Shown: piece after piece, positions 1 through 8,710 of the stretch
Layout of the letters: each line of letters opens with the position of its first letter
Numbering within the stretch: position 1 is the stretch's first letter
From: Streptomyces sp. LaPpAH-108
GTDB lineage: Bacteria > Actinomycetota > Actinomycetes > Streptomycetales > Streptomycetaceae
Direction of reading: 5' to 3'
Length of the DNA: 64,000 bases
NCBI RefSeq assembly: GCF_000373625.1
Contig: NZ_KB891999.1
Location: 1 to 64,000, forward strand
Notes under the pieces: model-generated
What the model saw: the letters and a program-made list of their open reading frames with translations, nothing else
What the model was told of the DNA's origin: nothing
Databases searched by the model: none
Position numbers and translations under genes: made by a program

Positions 1-243
1 CCGCCCCCCGCACCCCCGCCGCCCCCACCGGCACCCGCGCCGCGACCGGAGCCCCGGCCCGCCCCGCCGCCCGAACCGCAGCCGAAGCCCACCCCGCGCC
101 CCACCGCGACCCCGGTGAGCTACCCGGCGTACCACCCCAAGCCCACCCGGCGGACCACGTCCTCCCCCACCTCGCCGGTCACCTACGTGCTGCTCATCAC
201 CGTCCCCCCGATCGTCGCCGTCGCCGCCCTGCGCCCGCGCTGA
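1..243 (+). CDS. C-terminal part of a proline-rich protein with a C-terminal hydrophobic segment
   Basis: This is the 3' end of a gene that begins before the window; frame 1 is open from the first base to TGA at 241-243. The visible 80 residues start with a long proline/alanine-rich stretch, continue through a Ser/Thr-rich linker, and end in a hydrophobic segment (VLLITVPPIVAVAALRPR) with two terminal arginines. That layout suits a C-terminal membrane anchor or transmembrane helix. No catalytic domain is visible. It lies 31 bp upstream of the next gene on the same strand and may be co-transcribed with it. Function is not recognisable. Confidence 0.6.
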   Translation, partial: PPPAPPPPPPAPAPRPEPRPAPPPEPQPKPTPRPTATPVSYPAYHPKPTRRTTSSPTSPVTYVLLITVPPIVAVAALRPR

Positions 244-274
244 CGCGGCCGTACCTCACCCCTGGAGGAACCAC

Positions 275-1039
275 GTGTCCGATTGGCTTGTCCTGCTCCT
301 GGCGATGCTGGGCGCGTGCGCGGTGGTGGTCGTCATCACCCTCGTACGGCACAAGCGGGCCCCGGAGGACGAGGACCCCAGCGAGACCCCGGACGTCATC
401 GAGTACATGACGATGTGGATCGGTGTCGTCTACGCCATCGTCCTCGGCCTCGCGATCGCGGGCGTGTGGGAGGCCCGCAACGCCGCGCAGGACCAGGTGC
501 AGAGCGAGGCCCAGGCGCTGCACGAGATCTCCGAGCGCGTCCGCGTCTATCCGCCGGAGGTGCGCGACCGCATCCGGAACGACATCGACATCTACGTCTC
601 CCACGTCGTGACCACCGAGTGGAAGTCGATGACCGACAAGGGCGAAGTGACCGACAAGGGCGGCGAGTTGCTGGCCAAGGTCCGGCACGACGTCACGGAC
701 TACCAGCCCAGGAACGACTTCGAGGCCCAGGCGTACCAGCCGGTCCTGGACCAGCTGGCCGCCGCCGACCAGGCGCGTAACGCACGAGCCGACTCCACCG
801 GGGACACCATGCCACCGGTGGTGTGGTGGGGGCTGCTCGCCGGTGCGGTGATCACCGTCGGCATGGTCTTCGCGCTCCAGATCCGGCGCACGGCACGGGA
901 GTTGATCCTGGCCGGGCTCTTCTCCGCGACCATCGCCTTCATGCTCTTCCTGATCTGGGACCTGGACGCCCCCTTCAGCCGGGGCATCTCGGCGACGGCG
1001 GAGCCCTTCCTCAGCCTGTTCCCGGGCGCCAGGGGATAG
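275..1039 (+). CDS. DUF4239-like (bestrophin-like) membrane protein
   Basis: A 254-residue membrane protein with two N-terminal hydrophobic helices (about residues 4-23 and 46-66), a central charged helical region (70-180), and two C-terminal helices (185-205 and 212-232). This two-plus-two arrangement, with the GVWEARNAAQDQVQSEA-type segment after helix two, matches the DUF4239/bestrophin-like family of actinobacteria. Its biochemical role is unknown. GTG at 275 is chosen because GGAGG at 264-268 sits six bases upstream. It follows the partial proline-rich gene closely, so a short operon is possible. Confidence 0.75.
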   Translation: MSDWLVLLLAMLGACAVVVVITLVRHKRAPEDEDPSETPDVIEYMTMWIGVVYAIVLGLAIAGVWEARNAAQDQVQSEAQALHEISERVRVYPPEVRDRIRNDIDIYVSHVVTTEWKSMTDKGEVTDKGGELLAKVRHDVTDYQPRNDFEAQAYQPVLDQLAAADQARNARADSTGDTMPPVVWWGLLAGAVITVGMVFALQIRRTARELILAGLFSATIAFMLFLIWDLDAPFSRGISATAEPFLSLFPGARG

Positions 1040-1131
1040 CACCCCGGCGCCTCACGGGTACACGAAGATGCCGCCGCGTCCCGCGACGGTCGGCGGCGGC
1101 ATCCGGGGTGAGGGGGACGGGGGTACGGCCC

Positions 1132-1989
1132 TCAGATCCGCCTCTCGCCCCGTCGGCGCAGCCAGAACACGCCGCCGCCGAGGAAGGCCGAGGCGACCAG
1201 ACCGCTGCCGATGGCCATGTCGGCCGGGGCGGGCCCGCTCGAACTGCTGCCGCCGAAACCGCCGTTGACCCCGCCGAGCACGGTGAAGGCGTTGGGGCTG
1301 GTCACGGTGCGGCCACCGCAGTCGACGGTGATGTCGTAACGGCCGGGCCGGGCATTGCGGTTGATGGTGGCGACACCGCGCGCGCTGTTGTCGCGGAACG
1401 AGTTGAGCTGGGTGGTGCGGAAGACCTCGGAGTAGACGCTGCCGCCCCGGCAGCCCTCCACGGTCACCGTCAGGCGGCCACCGGCCGGGAGCGCGTTGGG
1501 GCTCACGTCGATGTTGCGGATGCCGCCGCCGTGACCGCCGCCTCCGCCGAAGTCGCCGTTGTTGCCCCGGCCGCCACCGAAGTTGTCGTTGTCGCGGCCT
1601 CCGCCGAAGTTGTCGTCGCCCCGGTTGTTCCCGTTGCCGTTGTTGTTGCCGTTGCCGTTCCCGTGCCCGTTGTCGTTGAAATTGCCGTTCCCGTTGTTGT
1701 TCCCGTTCCCGTGCCCGTTCCCATTGTTGTTGTTGAAGTTGTTGTTGCCGTTCCCGTTCCCGTTGCCGTGTCCGTTGTTGTTGTTGAAGTTGTTGTTCCC
1801 GTTGAAGTTGCCGTTCCCGTTCCCGTTGAAGTTCCCGTTGCCGGGCACCGGGACCGGGACCGGGACGACGCCCGACGTCCCCGCCACACCGTTTCCGTTG
1901 CCCATGCCGTCCGCGACGGCCACGGGCGCCGTCACCGAGAGCACGGCGATGGCGGCGCACACCGCCGCCAAGGCACCTTGGTTGCGCAT
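1132..1989 (-). CDS. Secreted Asn/Gly-repeat protein with C-terminal membrane segment
   Basis: 285 residues. A signal peptide occupies about residues 1-26 (MRNQGALAAVCAAIAVLSVT, then an AVAD cleavage region). A low-complexity block of N/G units (NGNGN, NNNFNNNN, GHGNGN) spans roughly 45-150, followed by a Gly-rich/charged stretch and a folded part (about 160-245) with two cysteines. The end has a short hydrophobic helix followed by LRRRGERRI, a membrane-anchor arrangement. The Asn/Gly block is encoded by GTT/GTTGCC-type short repeats near 1570-1850. GGAGG at 1996-2000 sets the ATG at 1989. It is divergent from a class F sortase gene; a functional link is inference, and no clear LPxTG motif was seen. 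Confidence 0.75.
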   Translation of the reverse strand: MRNQGALAAVCAAIAVLSVTAPVAVADGMGNGNGVAGTSGVVPVPVPVPGNGNFNGNGNGNFNGNNNFNNNNGHGNGNGNGNNNFNNNNGNGHGNGNNNGNGNFNDNGHGNGNGNNNGNGNNRGDDNFGGGRDNDNFGGGRGNNGDFGGGGGHGGGIRNIDVSPNALPAGGRLTVTVEGCRGGSVYSEVFRTTQLNSFRDNSARGVATINRNARPGRYDITVDCGGRTVTSPNAFTVLGGVNGGFGGSSSSGPAPADMAIGSGLVASAFLGGGVFWLRRRGERRI

Positions 1990-2325
1990 CTGAATCCTCC
2001 GCGGGAGGCACCCCGGGTCCGGTTTCCGGGTCGATCGGCGAGAAAGCACCTCCCGACAGCACCATCGGGCGCGCGGAACACGCCCGCATGTCGAGAATGC
2101 TCCGTCCTGGTGATCAAGGACGTCGTACGACAAGCACACAATCGGATGTTGTCGCAGGTCACGCGCCGTCAGAAATTTCCTGTGAACCGCAACTCGGATG
2201 GCGCACCGCGCGGCTGACGGGCCACCCGTTCGCCCCTCGCCCCGTCGCCGCCGCCCGCGCGGGGGACTTAATTTCTTCCCATGCGCTGTGGACGTGGCCG
2301 CGACCACGTGACGAAGGGATGGCCG
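1990..2325. other. Divergent intergenic region between secreted repeat protein and sortase
   Basis: 336 bases without a supported gene. It must hold the promoters of the repeat protein (minus strand) and the sortase (plus strand). A less GC-rich patch lies around 2105-2180. No clear operator or structured RNA was recognised. Confidence 0.5.
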
Positions 2326-3024
2326 ATGTCTGCCTCCGAGCTTGCGGAGTGGGAGGAGCGGCCGAGGAGACGCGCGCCCTGGGGCGTCATAGCGCTCGTC
2401 CTGCTGACTGGTCTGGCCCTCATCCGCAACGGCTCCGGCGAGTTCGACGTGGGCCCGCCCCAGCCGGCCGCGGCGGCGGCCCTGGACACCGGCACCGCGG
2501 CGACCGTCCCCGACGTGCCCGCCGCCCCGGCCGCGTCGGGCTCGGCCGCCCCCGCGGCGCCCTCGCTCGCGTTCTCCGCGCCCTCCCGGGTGCGCATCCC
2601 CGCGATCCGGGTCGACGCCCCCGTCACCTCGGTCGGTCTGAACACCGACGGCTCGGTGGGCGCCCCGCCGCCGGAGGACACCAATCTGGCGGGCTGGTTC
2701 TCGGGCGCGGTCTCCCCGGGCGAACGGGGCACCGCCGTGATCGTCGGCCATGTCGACAACCAGCGCGGCCCCGCCGTGTTCTACGGCCTCGGCGCGCTGA
2801 AGAAGGGCGACCAGGTCGAGGTGGACCGCGAGGACGGACGGACAGCGGTCTTCGAGATCTACGGCGTCGAGGTCTTCGCGAAAAGCACGTTCCCCGGTGA
2901 CCGGGTCTACGGCTCGAAGGGCACCCCGGAGCTGCGCGTGATCACCTGCGGCGGCGGCTTCACCAAGCAGAACGGCTACGACGGCAACGTGGTCGTCTTC
3001 GCCCGCCTGGCCACGGCCGGCTGA
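2326..3024 (+). CDS. Class F sortase
   Basis: A membrane-anchored transpeptidase, 232 residues. After a short cytoplasmic N-terminus there is one transmembrane helix (about residues 18-35), then an Ala/Pro linker and the sortase beta-barrel from about residue 80. Catalytic signatures are visible: the His strand VIVGHVDN, the Cys strand ITCGGGF, and the closing strand YDGNVVVFARL. Class F enzymes are usual in actinobacteria and are thought to cleave LPxTG-like sorting signals outside the membrane. An upstream in-frame ATG at 2281 exists, but ATG 2326 is preferred because GAAGGG lies just upstream and the protein then begins MSASELAEWEE, as in relatives. It converges on the polysaccharide deacetylase gene 31 bp away. 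Confidence 0.88.
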   Translation: MSASELAEWEERPRRRAPWGVIALVLLTGLALIRNGSGEFDVGPPQPAAAAALDTGTAATVPDVPAAPAASGSAAPAAPSLAFSAPSRVRIPAIRVDAPVTSVGLNTDGSVGAPPPEDTNLAGWFSGAVSPGERGTAVIVGHVDNQRGPAVFYGLGALKKGDQVEVDREDGRTAVFEIYGVEVFAKSTFPGDRVYGSKGTPELRVITCGGGFTKQNGYDGNVVVFARLATAG

Positions 3025-3055
3025 ACCGGCGGCGGCCGGGCGGGAGCGGGCCCGC

Positions 3056-3889
3056 TCAGGCCGTACGGCGGGGCGGGACGGTGAGGTGGTAGCCCTGGTC
3101 GAGCAGATAGGGCAGGTACTCGCGGATCGCCTGGACGCTCTGGGTCCGGTCACCCCCGGCGTCGTGGGAGAGGATCACGACGCCGGGCCCGGCGTTCTTC
3201 TCCACCCGGTCGATCACGGTGCGGGTGCCGGGGGTCATCCAGTCGGTGGTGTCGTGGGTCCAGGCCATGGGCTCCATGCCCAGCTCGGCGCCGAGCTGGA
3301 AGGTGGCGCGGTTCCAGGCGCCGTAGGGGGCGCGGAACCACTGCGGGCGGTCGCCGTAGGCGTCCTCGATCACGTCGCAGGTGCGCTCGATCTCGTCGCG
3401 GATCTCCGAGCGGCGCAGCTGGGTGAGGAGCGGATGGGTCCAGGTGTGGTTGCCGACCACGTGTCCCGCCTCGGCCATGCGGGCGAGGAGTTCCTTGTTC
3501 TGGACGGCCATCTCGCCGCACACGAAGAACATGGCGCGCGCGTCGTACTTGGCGAGGGTGTCCAGGATGTGCGGGGTGTAGTCGGGATGGGGTCCGTCGT
3601 CGAAGGTCAGCATCATCTGCCGGCCCTTGGTGGAGATGCGCACGAACGGTGCGTGGCGGACCTTCAGCTTGGCGGGGGCGGTGTGCGGGGTGCCGTAGCC
3701 CGCGAGGGGCTGGAGCCGGAAGGCGGAGGGCTTGAGCGCCGGGCGGGCCTGCGGTCCGGCGAGGGCGGCCGGGGCGGCGGGCTTCTCGCCGCCGCCCGCC
3801 AGAAGGAGACCCCCGGTCCCGGCGGCCCCGAGCGCGGCGGCCGAGCCGAGCAGCAGCCGACGCCGTGTGAACAACCGATGCTTCTGCAT
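3056..3889 (-). CDS. Secreted polysaccharide deacetylase (NodB domain)
   Basis: A 277-residue exported carbohydrate esterase family 4 protein. The N-terminus has an arginine-rich signal (FTRRRLLLGSAAALG) that could be a Tat or lipoprotein-free Sec signal. The NodB domain (about residues 85-265) shows the metal-binding motif TFDDGP, the HTWTHP motif, RAPYG, and the C-terminal ILSHDAGG motif, so the active site appears complete. Such enzymes remove N-acetyl groups from peptidoglycan or chitin-like polymers. It is convergent with the sortase gene and divergent from the universal stress protein gene. Confidence 0.9.
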   Translation of the reverse strand: MQKHRLFTRRRLLLGSAAALGAAGTGGLLLAGGGEKPAAPAALAGPQARPALKPSAFRLQPLAGYGTPHTAPAKLKVRHAPFVRISTKGRQMMLTFDDGPHPDYTPHILDTLAKYDARAMFFVCGEMAVQNKELLARMAEAGHVVGNHTWTHPLLTQLRRSEIRDEIERTCDVIEDAYGDRPQWFRAPYGAWNRATFQLGAELGMEPMAWTHDTTDWMTPGTRTVIDRVEKNAGPGVVILSHDAGGDRTQSVQAIREYLPYLLDQGYHLTVPPRRTA

Positions 3890-4063
3890 GACCCATCAGT
3901 CGCCCCGCCCGACGCGTGGCCCCCACATCGACACCGCGAGGCCCGGCGATTCCACCCGCTCGGCGGACGGATATCGCGTCCAGCGGTATGACGAATACGA
4001 CGAGCGGAACATGGCCCGGACGTGCCGCTTGTGCTCGCCGACGGTTTCGATAGCCTCGCCCGC

Positions 4064-4534
4064 GTGAAGGAACAGCACGCGGAGAACGCGCATCAGTTCG
4101 AGCGAGGTACCGACGGCCCCAGGGTCATCCTGGTCGGGATGGACGGCTCCGATTCCTCGCTGCGGGCCGCGGCGTACGCGGGCGGCCTCGCCCGGCGCCA
4201 GGGCGCGCTCCTCGTGGTGGTGTACGTGCAGCCGGTGCTCGCGGCCGGGGCAGCGCTCGGGGCGCCGGTGGCGGAGACGACCGACGAGATCGCCGAGGAC
4301 CTGATCGCGCAGATCCGGGAGGCCGCCGAGCGCGTGAAGGGGATATTCGAGGTGCGCTGGGAGTTCCACACCTTCCGCGGCGACCCGTACAACGGCCTGG
4401 TCCGGGCCGCCGACGAGCTGAAAGCGGACGCGGTGGTGGTGGGCGCCTCCGAACAGGCGGGCCACCGCATCATCGGCTCGGTGGCGGTACGCCTGGTCAA
4501 GGCGGGACGCTGGCCGGTGACGGTGGTGCCGTAG
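4064..4534 (+). CDS. Universal stress protein family (UspA)
   Basis: A single Usp domain of about 156 residues. The first strand reads RVILVGMDGSDSS, with the ATP-binding aspartate, and the end carries the family pattern VVGASEQAG followed by GSVAVRLVKAGRWPVTVVP. Usp proteins bind nucleotides and respond to stress; the exact role is not predictable. GTG 4064 is preferred over in-frame GTG 4022 because the protein then begins MKEQHAEN directly before the conserved core, although no strong ribosome site precedes either start, so leaderless translation is possible. Confidence 0.85.
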   Translation: MKEQHAENAHQFERGTDGPRVILVGMDGSDSSLRAAAYAGGLARRQGALLVVVYVQPVLAAGAALGAPVAETTDEIAEDLIAQIREAAERVKGIFEVRWEFHTFRGDPYNGLVRAADELKADAVVVGASEQAGHRIIGSVAVRLVKAGRWPVTVVP

Positions 4535-4636
4535 CGGGGCGGCTGCACGGGCCAGAGCGAACGCTCGCGCGGGCTGTGGCGGCGGGCCCCCGTCGGACCA
4601 CCGTAAGCGGTCGTGCGGGGCCGTGGCGGGGCGATC

Positions 4637-4985
4637 CGCACCAGGCCGGAGCAGGCGGGCCCAGCGAGGCCGTAGCAGGGCGGTCGGACCGGGCCCGCGC
4701 GGGCGGGCGTGCACCGCCGTGGCAGCCGGTCGCTCGGTCGCAGCGAGCAGTCGCGCGGCGGGCCGTCGTGGTCGGTCACATAGGACCGCAGCGCGGCACC
4801 CGTACCGGGCCGGAGCGGGCGGCCCAGCGAAGCCCTGGCGGGGCGGTCGACCGGGCCCGAGCGGGCGGACGCACACGGCCGTGGCGGCCGGTCGCGCGGG
4901 CCGCAGCGCCGCGGTCGCGCGGGGGCCGTCGTGATCGGTCGCGTAGGGCCGCAGTGGGCACTCGTACCGGGCCGGAGCGGGCGGT
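4637..4985. repeat. Degenerate tandem repeat, about 160-bp unit, 2.2 copies
   Basis: Between the stress protein and permease genes lie two full units (4637-4796 and 4797-4958) and the start of a third (4959-4985). Each begins with a CACC/CACTCGTACCGGGCCGG-type sequence and contains GGCGGTCG-ACCGGGCCC, CCGTGGC-GCCGGTCGC and GGCCGTCGTG-TCGGTC blocks in the same order. The remnant 4580-4630 resembles the end of another unit. No coding frame is convincing. The 560 bases 4535-5094 hold nothing else recognisable apart from the permease promoter. Confidence 0.7.
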
Positions 4986-5094
4986 CGCGCTGGGCCGGGA
5001 CCGGTGGTCCGTGCGTGGCGTCTTCCCTCCTCGGCGGGGCTGAGTCATCATGATCCGCCGTCAGCCGTTTGCCGTCGGGGAAGAGGTGAGGCGT

Positions 5095-6528
5095 GTGGCC
5101 AAGATCCGTGCGGGTGAGGGGATTCTCCGTCGCAAACCCATTGAGCACATCGACGAGTCCGAGGCGGCCGAGAGCGGCGGCCTCGAACGCTCGCTCGGGC
5201 TGTGGCAGCTCACCGCGATCGGCGTGGGCGGCATCATCGGCGCGGGCATCTTCACGCTGGCCGGGACGGTGGCCAATGGCAAGGCCGGTCCCGCCGTCCT
5301 GGTCTCCTTCCTGATCGCCGGTGTGGCGAGCGCCTGCGCGGCGCTGTCGTACGCCGAGTTCGCCGGGCTGATCCCGAAGGCGGGCTCCGCGTACACCTAC
5401 GGCTACGCGGTGCTCGGCGAGTTCGCGGGCTGGTTCATCGGCTGGGACCTGCTGCTCGAGTACACCGCGATCGTGGCGGTGGTCGCCATCGGCATCTCGG
5501 GCTACTTCAGCTTCCTGGTGGAGCAGCTGGGCGCCGACCTGCCCGCCTGGATGCTGGGCGCCCCCGGCACCGGAGCGGGACACCGGGTGGACCTGTTCGC
5601 CGCGCTGCTGTGTCTGCTGATCGCCTGGCTGCTCACGCTCGGCATCCGCAGCGCGGCCCGCTTCGAGACGATCGTGGTCGTGCTCAAGGTGCTGGTGGTG
5701 CTGCTGGTGATCGGAGTGGGCGTGTTCCACATCAGCACCGCGAACTACCACCCGTTCTTCCCGTTCGGCATCACTGGCGCGTTCACGGGCGCCGCGACCG
5801 TGTTCTTCGCGGTGTTCGGCTACGACGCGATGTCGACGGCCGCCGAGGAGTCCAAGGACGCGCAGCGGCACATGCCGAAGGCGATCATCTACTCGCTGAT
5901 CATCTCGATGGTGCTGTACGTGGCGGCCTGTCTGGTGCTGACGGGCATGCAGAACTACAAGGACATCGACCCGGAGAGCGGCTTCTCCTCGGCGTTCAAG
6001 TCGGTCGGGCTGAGCGGGCTCGCGGACGTGATCGCGGTGGGCGCGATCATCGGCATCCTCACCGTGATGTTCACCTTCATGCTGGGCGTGACCCGGGTGT
6101 GGTTCTCGATGTCCCGCGACGGACTGCTCCCGCGCTGGTTCGCCAAGACGCACCCGACCCGGCACGTGCCGACCCGGGTGACCTGGATCGTCGGCGCCGG
6201 GTCCGCGGCCATCGCCGGGTTCGTGCCGATCGGCGAGGCCGCCGAGCTGACCAACATCGGCATCCTGCTGGCGTTCGTGGTGGTGTGCGTGGCGGTGATC
6301 GTGCTGCGCTACAAGCGCCCGGACCTGCCGCGCGCCTTCCGCACCCCGTGGATGCCGTTCGTGCCCGCGCTGGGCGTGATCTTCTCCATCTGGCTGATCA
6401 CGTTCCTCGCGTGGCAGACCTGGGTGCGGTTCGCCATCTGGTTCCTCATCGGTTGCGTGATCTACTTCGGCTACTCCTACCGCCGCTCGACGCTGGCCCG
6501 CGAGCCCGCGCCGGAGCGGCAGGGGTGA
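5095..6528 (+). CDS. APC-superfamily amino acid permease
   Basis: A 477-residue transporter with about 12-13 hydrophobic helices. The first helix carries the APC consensus IGVGGIIGAGIFTLAG, and the second continues with the AALSYAEFAGLIPKAGSAYTY pattern of cationic/neutral amino acid transporters. It resembles the YfnA/CAT subgroup; substrate cannot be told from sequence. GTG 5095 is preferred over ATG 5050 because GAGGTGAGG immediately precedes it and the protein then starts MAKIRAGEGILRRKP, a short basic tail common in this group. It is followed, convergently, by the CapA-like gene. Confidence 0.88.
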   Translation: MAKIRAGEGILRRKPIEHIDESEAAESGGLERSLGLWQLTAIGVGGIIGAGIFTLAGTVANGKAGPAVLVSFLIAGVASACAALSYAEFAGLIPKAGSAYTYGYAVLGEFAGWFIGWDLLLEYTAIVAVVAIGISGYFSFLVEQLGADLPAWMLGAPGTGAGHRVDLFAALLCLLIAWLLTLGIRSAARFETIVVVLKVLVVLLVIGVGVFHISTANYHPFFPFGITGAFTGAATVFFAVFGYDAMSTAAEESKDAQRHMPKAIIYSLIISMVLYVAACLVLTGMQNYKDIDPESGFSSAFKSVGLSGLADVIAVGAIIGILTVMFTFMLGVTRVWFSMSRDGLLPRWFAKTHPTRHVPTRVTWIVGAGSAAIAGFVPIGEAAELTNIGILLAFVVVCVAVIVLRYKRPDLPRAFRTPWMPFVPALGVIFSIWLITFLAWQTWVRFAIWFLIGCVIYFGYSYRRSTLAREPAPERQG

Positions 6529-6550
6529 GAGCGGCGGGAGTGAGCCCGCC

Positions 6551-7711
6551 TCAGGGCGCCATGGTCAGCCCCGCCTTGGCGCCTCCGCCGCCGAGGGCCG
6601 CGTCCTTGATCCGGTCGCGCACCCCGGTGAGGTCGGCGCCCTGGGTGAGGGCGGTGCTGACGTCCAGGAGACGGCCGGAGTCCTGGTCGTAGAACTGCGG
6701 CAGGAACTCGGCCCGGCGGACCTCCCAGCGCCCGCCGGGCTTGGCGGGCGGGGCGAAGGTGAAGCGCGCGGTGGTGGACTCGCCGCCGCGCCAGTCCCCC
6801 GCGCCCTGCGCGCCGGTCGCGCCGGGGCCGATCTGGTCGCCGCTGCCGTAGACCACCCAGACGCCGTTGACCTTGCCGTACGCCTGCGGGAGATGGCCGT
6901 CCGCGCCGAGGATCAGATCGACGTCCGGGCGCCCTCCGGTCTTGGCAGCGGTCAGCCGCTCGGCGAGCGCGGTCACCGCGCCGTTGGGGGCGTCCTGCCA
7001 GCCGTCGCCCCAGTCCAGGGACAGGACGACCACATCGGCACCCGCCTTCCGCGCGGCGCGGGCCCCGGCGATCACCCGCTGCTCGTTGAGCGCGGCGACG
7101 GTCCACTCGGGGCTGTCGCCGGCCCGCTGTCCGGGGTCGTAGGTGTACGACAGGTGCGCGACCTTGGCCGGGCCCGCCTGGAGCAGCGGTGTCTGCCCCG
7201 CCTCGGCCTGGGTCCGGGCGGTACCGGCGTGCCGGATCCCGGCGCCGTCCAGGGCGTTCAGGGTGCGCGGCACCCCCGAGGGGTCGACGAGGGCGTCGGC
7301 GGCAGCGGTCGCGCAGCTGTCGTAGCCGGTGGCGGCGAGCGCGCGGGCGAGCTGCGGCAGGGACGCGGCGGCGGGGTCGCTGTCGTCGCCGGGTACCGGA
7401 TCGAGGCGGCAGAGCGCGAGGTCCGCGTCGGAGACGGCGGGTTCGACGGCGGCGAGCATGGGGCCGAAGTCGTAGCCACCGCCGTTGTCGCTGTTGTCGC
7501 CGTTGCTGGTGCCGCTCGCGTCGAAGGCCGCCCGCTCCGCGACGGTGCTGTGCGGCACGACGCTGCCCGAGGCGACGAGGGTGAAGCCCCTGGTGGCGAC
7601 CGGCGTCTGCGGTCCCGCGGCCGGGGCGGCCCGCTCCTGGTTCTGACAGGCAGCCGCCGCCGCGAGGACGGCGGTGAGCGCCAGGGCCACCTGATGCTTG
7701 CGTCCGATCAT
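6551..7711 (-). CDS. CapA-like lipoprotein (PGA_cap fold) with altered metal site
   Basis: A 386-residue lipoprotein: basic start, hydrophobic segment, then lipobox AAAC at about residues 19-22. The rest follows the CapA/PGA_cap metallophosphatase-like order: a first strand TLVASGSVV, a PMLAAVEP segment, VVVLSLDWG, LILGADGHLPQ and WVVYGSGDQ. In canonical members these positions are GDv, N-E, HWG and GHHPH with GNF; here several metal-ligand positions are replaced, so the protein may be a non-catalytic relative. A GGGGTGA ribosome site precedes ATG 7711. It is divergent from the ECF sigma gene. Confidence 0.72.
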   Translation of the reverse strand: MIGRKHQVALALTAVLAAAAACQNQERAAPAAGPQTPVATRGFTLVASGSVVPHSTVAERAAFDASGTSNGDNSDNGGGYDFGPMLAAVEPAVSDADLALCRLDPVPGDDSDPAAASLPQLARALAATGYDSCATAAADALVDPSGVPRTLNALDGAGIRHAGTARTQAEAGQTPLLQAGPAKVAHLSYTYDPGQRAGDSPEWTVAALNEQRVIAGARAARKAGADVVVLSLDWGDGWQDAPNGAVTALAERLTAAKTGGRPDVDLILGADGHLPQAYGKVNGVWVVYGSGDQIGPGATGAQGAGDWRGGESTTARFTFAPPAKPGGRWEVRRAEFLPQFYDQDSGRLLDVSTALTQGADLTGVRDRIKDAALGGGGAKAGLTMAP

Positions 7712-8023
7712 CGACTCACCCCTGCGTGGTCACGTAGCCGGAATTGTCGTATTGACAGATGAAGCCATGAGGGGTGGGCGAGGACGAAGGGGACTCCCCG
7801 GGCGGGTGGGACGGGAGGCCCGATCGGCCCATTCGGGAGGCGGCGCCGAGCCTCGGGGGCGGGAGCGGGGGCGGGAGCCGGGGACGCTGCCCCGGGACCG
7901 GGGAGCGCGGCACGGGACCGAGGGCGACCGCTCGTCCGACCGTTCACCGACGGAATCGACCGCCCGTCGCACAACCCTGCGCGCGCCCTGTCCCCCACCG
8001 GCGCCCTGCGCTGCCATACGGCC
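7712..8023. other. Divergent intergenic region upstream of CapA-like and ECF sigma genes
   Basis: 312 bases. A less GC-rich patch at 7737-7765 precedes the lipoprotein gene; the rest is GC-rich. I see no structured RNA or clear sigma-factor box. Confidence 0.4.
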
Positions 8024-8572
8024 ATGACGGCCGTGACCTCCACCGCACCCGGGACGACGACCGCCGAGCACGAACTGGCCACGCTCCAGCGCGAGCACGG
8101 CCGCACCCTGTTCGCCCTGCTCCTCCGGCTCAGCGACGGGGATCGCCAGCGTGCCGAGGATCTGGTGCAGGAGACGCTGGTCCGGGCGTGGCAGCATCCC
8201 GAGGCGCTGCACGCCGCCGAGTTCGAGTCCGTACGACCGTGGCTGCTCACGGTCGCGCGGCGGCTGGCCATAGACGCCCGGCGCGCGCGGCGGGCCCGGC
8301 CGCCGGAGATCGTGGACGAGGTCCCGGAGAACGCGCGCGTCACGGCCGACCACGCGGAGCGGGCCGCCGCCGCGCTGGACGTACGGCAGGCCGTGAAGAC
8401 TCTCACACCCGAGCACCGTGACGTCCTGATACTCGTGTACTTCCGCGGTGCGAGCGTGGCGGAAGCGGCCGAGATCCTGGGCATACCGGCCGGTACCGTG
8501 AAGTCCCGCGCCTACTACGCGCTGCGAGCCCTGCGCCGGGTGCTGCCCGGATACGCGACCGAACCCCGCTGA
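8024..8572 (+). CDS. ECF-family RNA polymerase sigma factor
   Basis: 182 residues. Region 2 (about 30-95) has the family pattern DLVQETLVRAWQHPE and the following VRPWLLTVARRLAIDARRAR stretch. Region 4 (about 125-175) ends in a helix-turn-helix ASVAEAAEILGIPAGTVKSR. It therefore directs RNA polymerase to alternative promoters. No anti-sigma gene is directly adjacent; a zinc-finger anti-sigma factor is encoded 2.8 kb downstream on the same strand (11341-11997), and pairing of the two is inference only. Confidence 0.92.
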   Translation: MTAVTSTAPGTTTAEHELATLQREHGRTLFALLLRLSDGDRQRAEDLVQETLVRAWQHPEALHAAEFESVRPWLLTVARRLAIDARRARRARPPEIVDEVPENARVTADHAERAAAALDVRQAVKTLTPEHRDVLILVYFRGASVAEAAEILGIPAGTVKSRAYYALRALRRVLPGYATEPR

Positions 8573-8710
8573 AACCGGATGCCGGGTCAAGTCTCGGCAA
8601 AGCGCCTTGCCGTGACCGGTGCCGGGGCCATGAGCTGTCCTCATCCGTGTTCCGGGCGGGGGCCGGGTTCGGGCGACACGTACGCACGCACCGGAGGAAG
8701 GCAGGCAGGG

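Noticed and set aside
823..2217. 464-codon plus-strand frame rich in valine and proline
   Set aside because: It is antisense to the Asn/Gly-repeat protein; its VVVPVPV composition is the mirror of the repeat codons, and no ribosome site is present.
1990..3153. Upstream extension of the minus-strand repeat-protein frame to 3153
   Set aside because: The extension runs antisense through the sortase gene; the signal peptide and ribosome site place the start at 1989.
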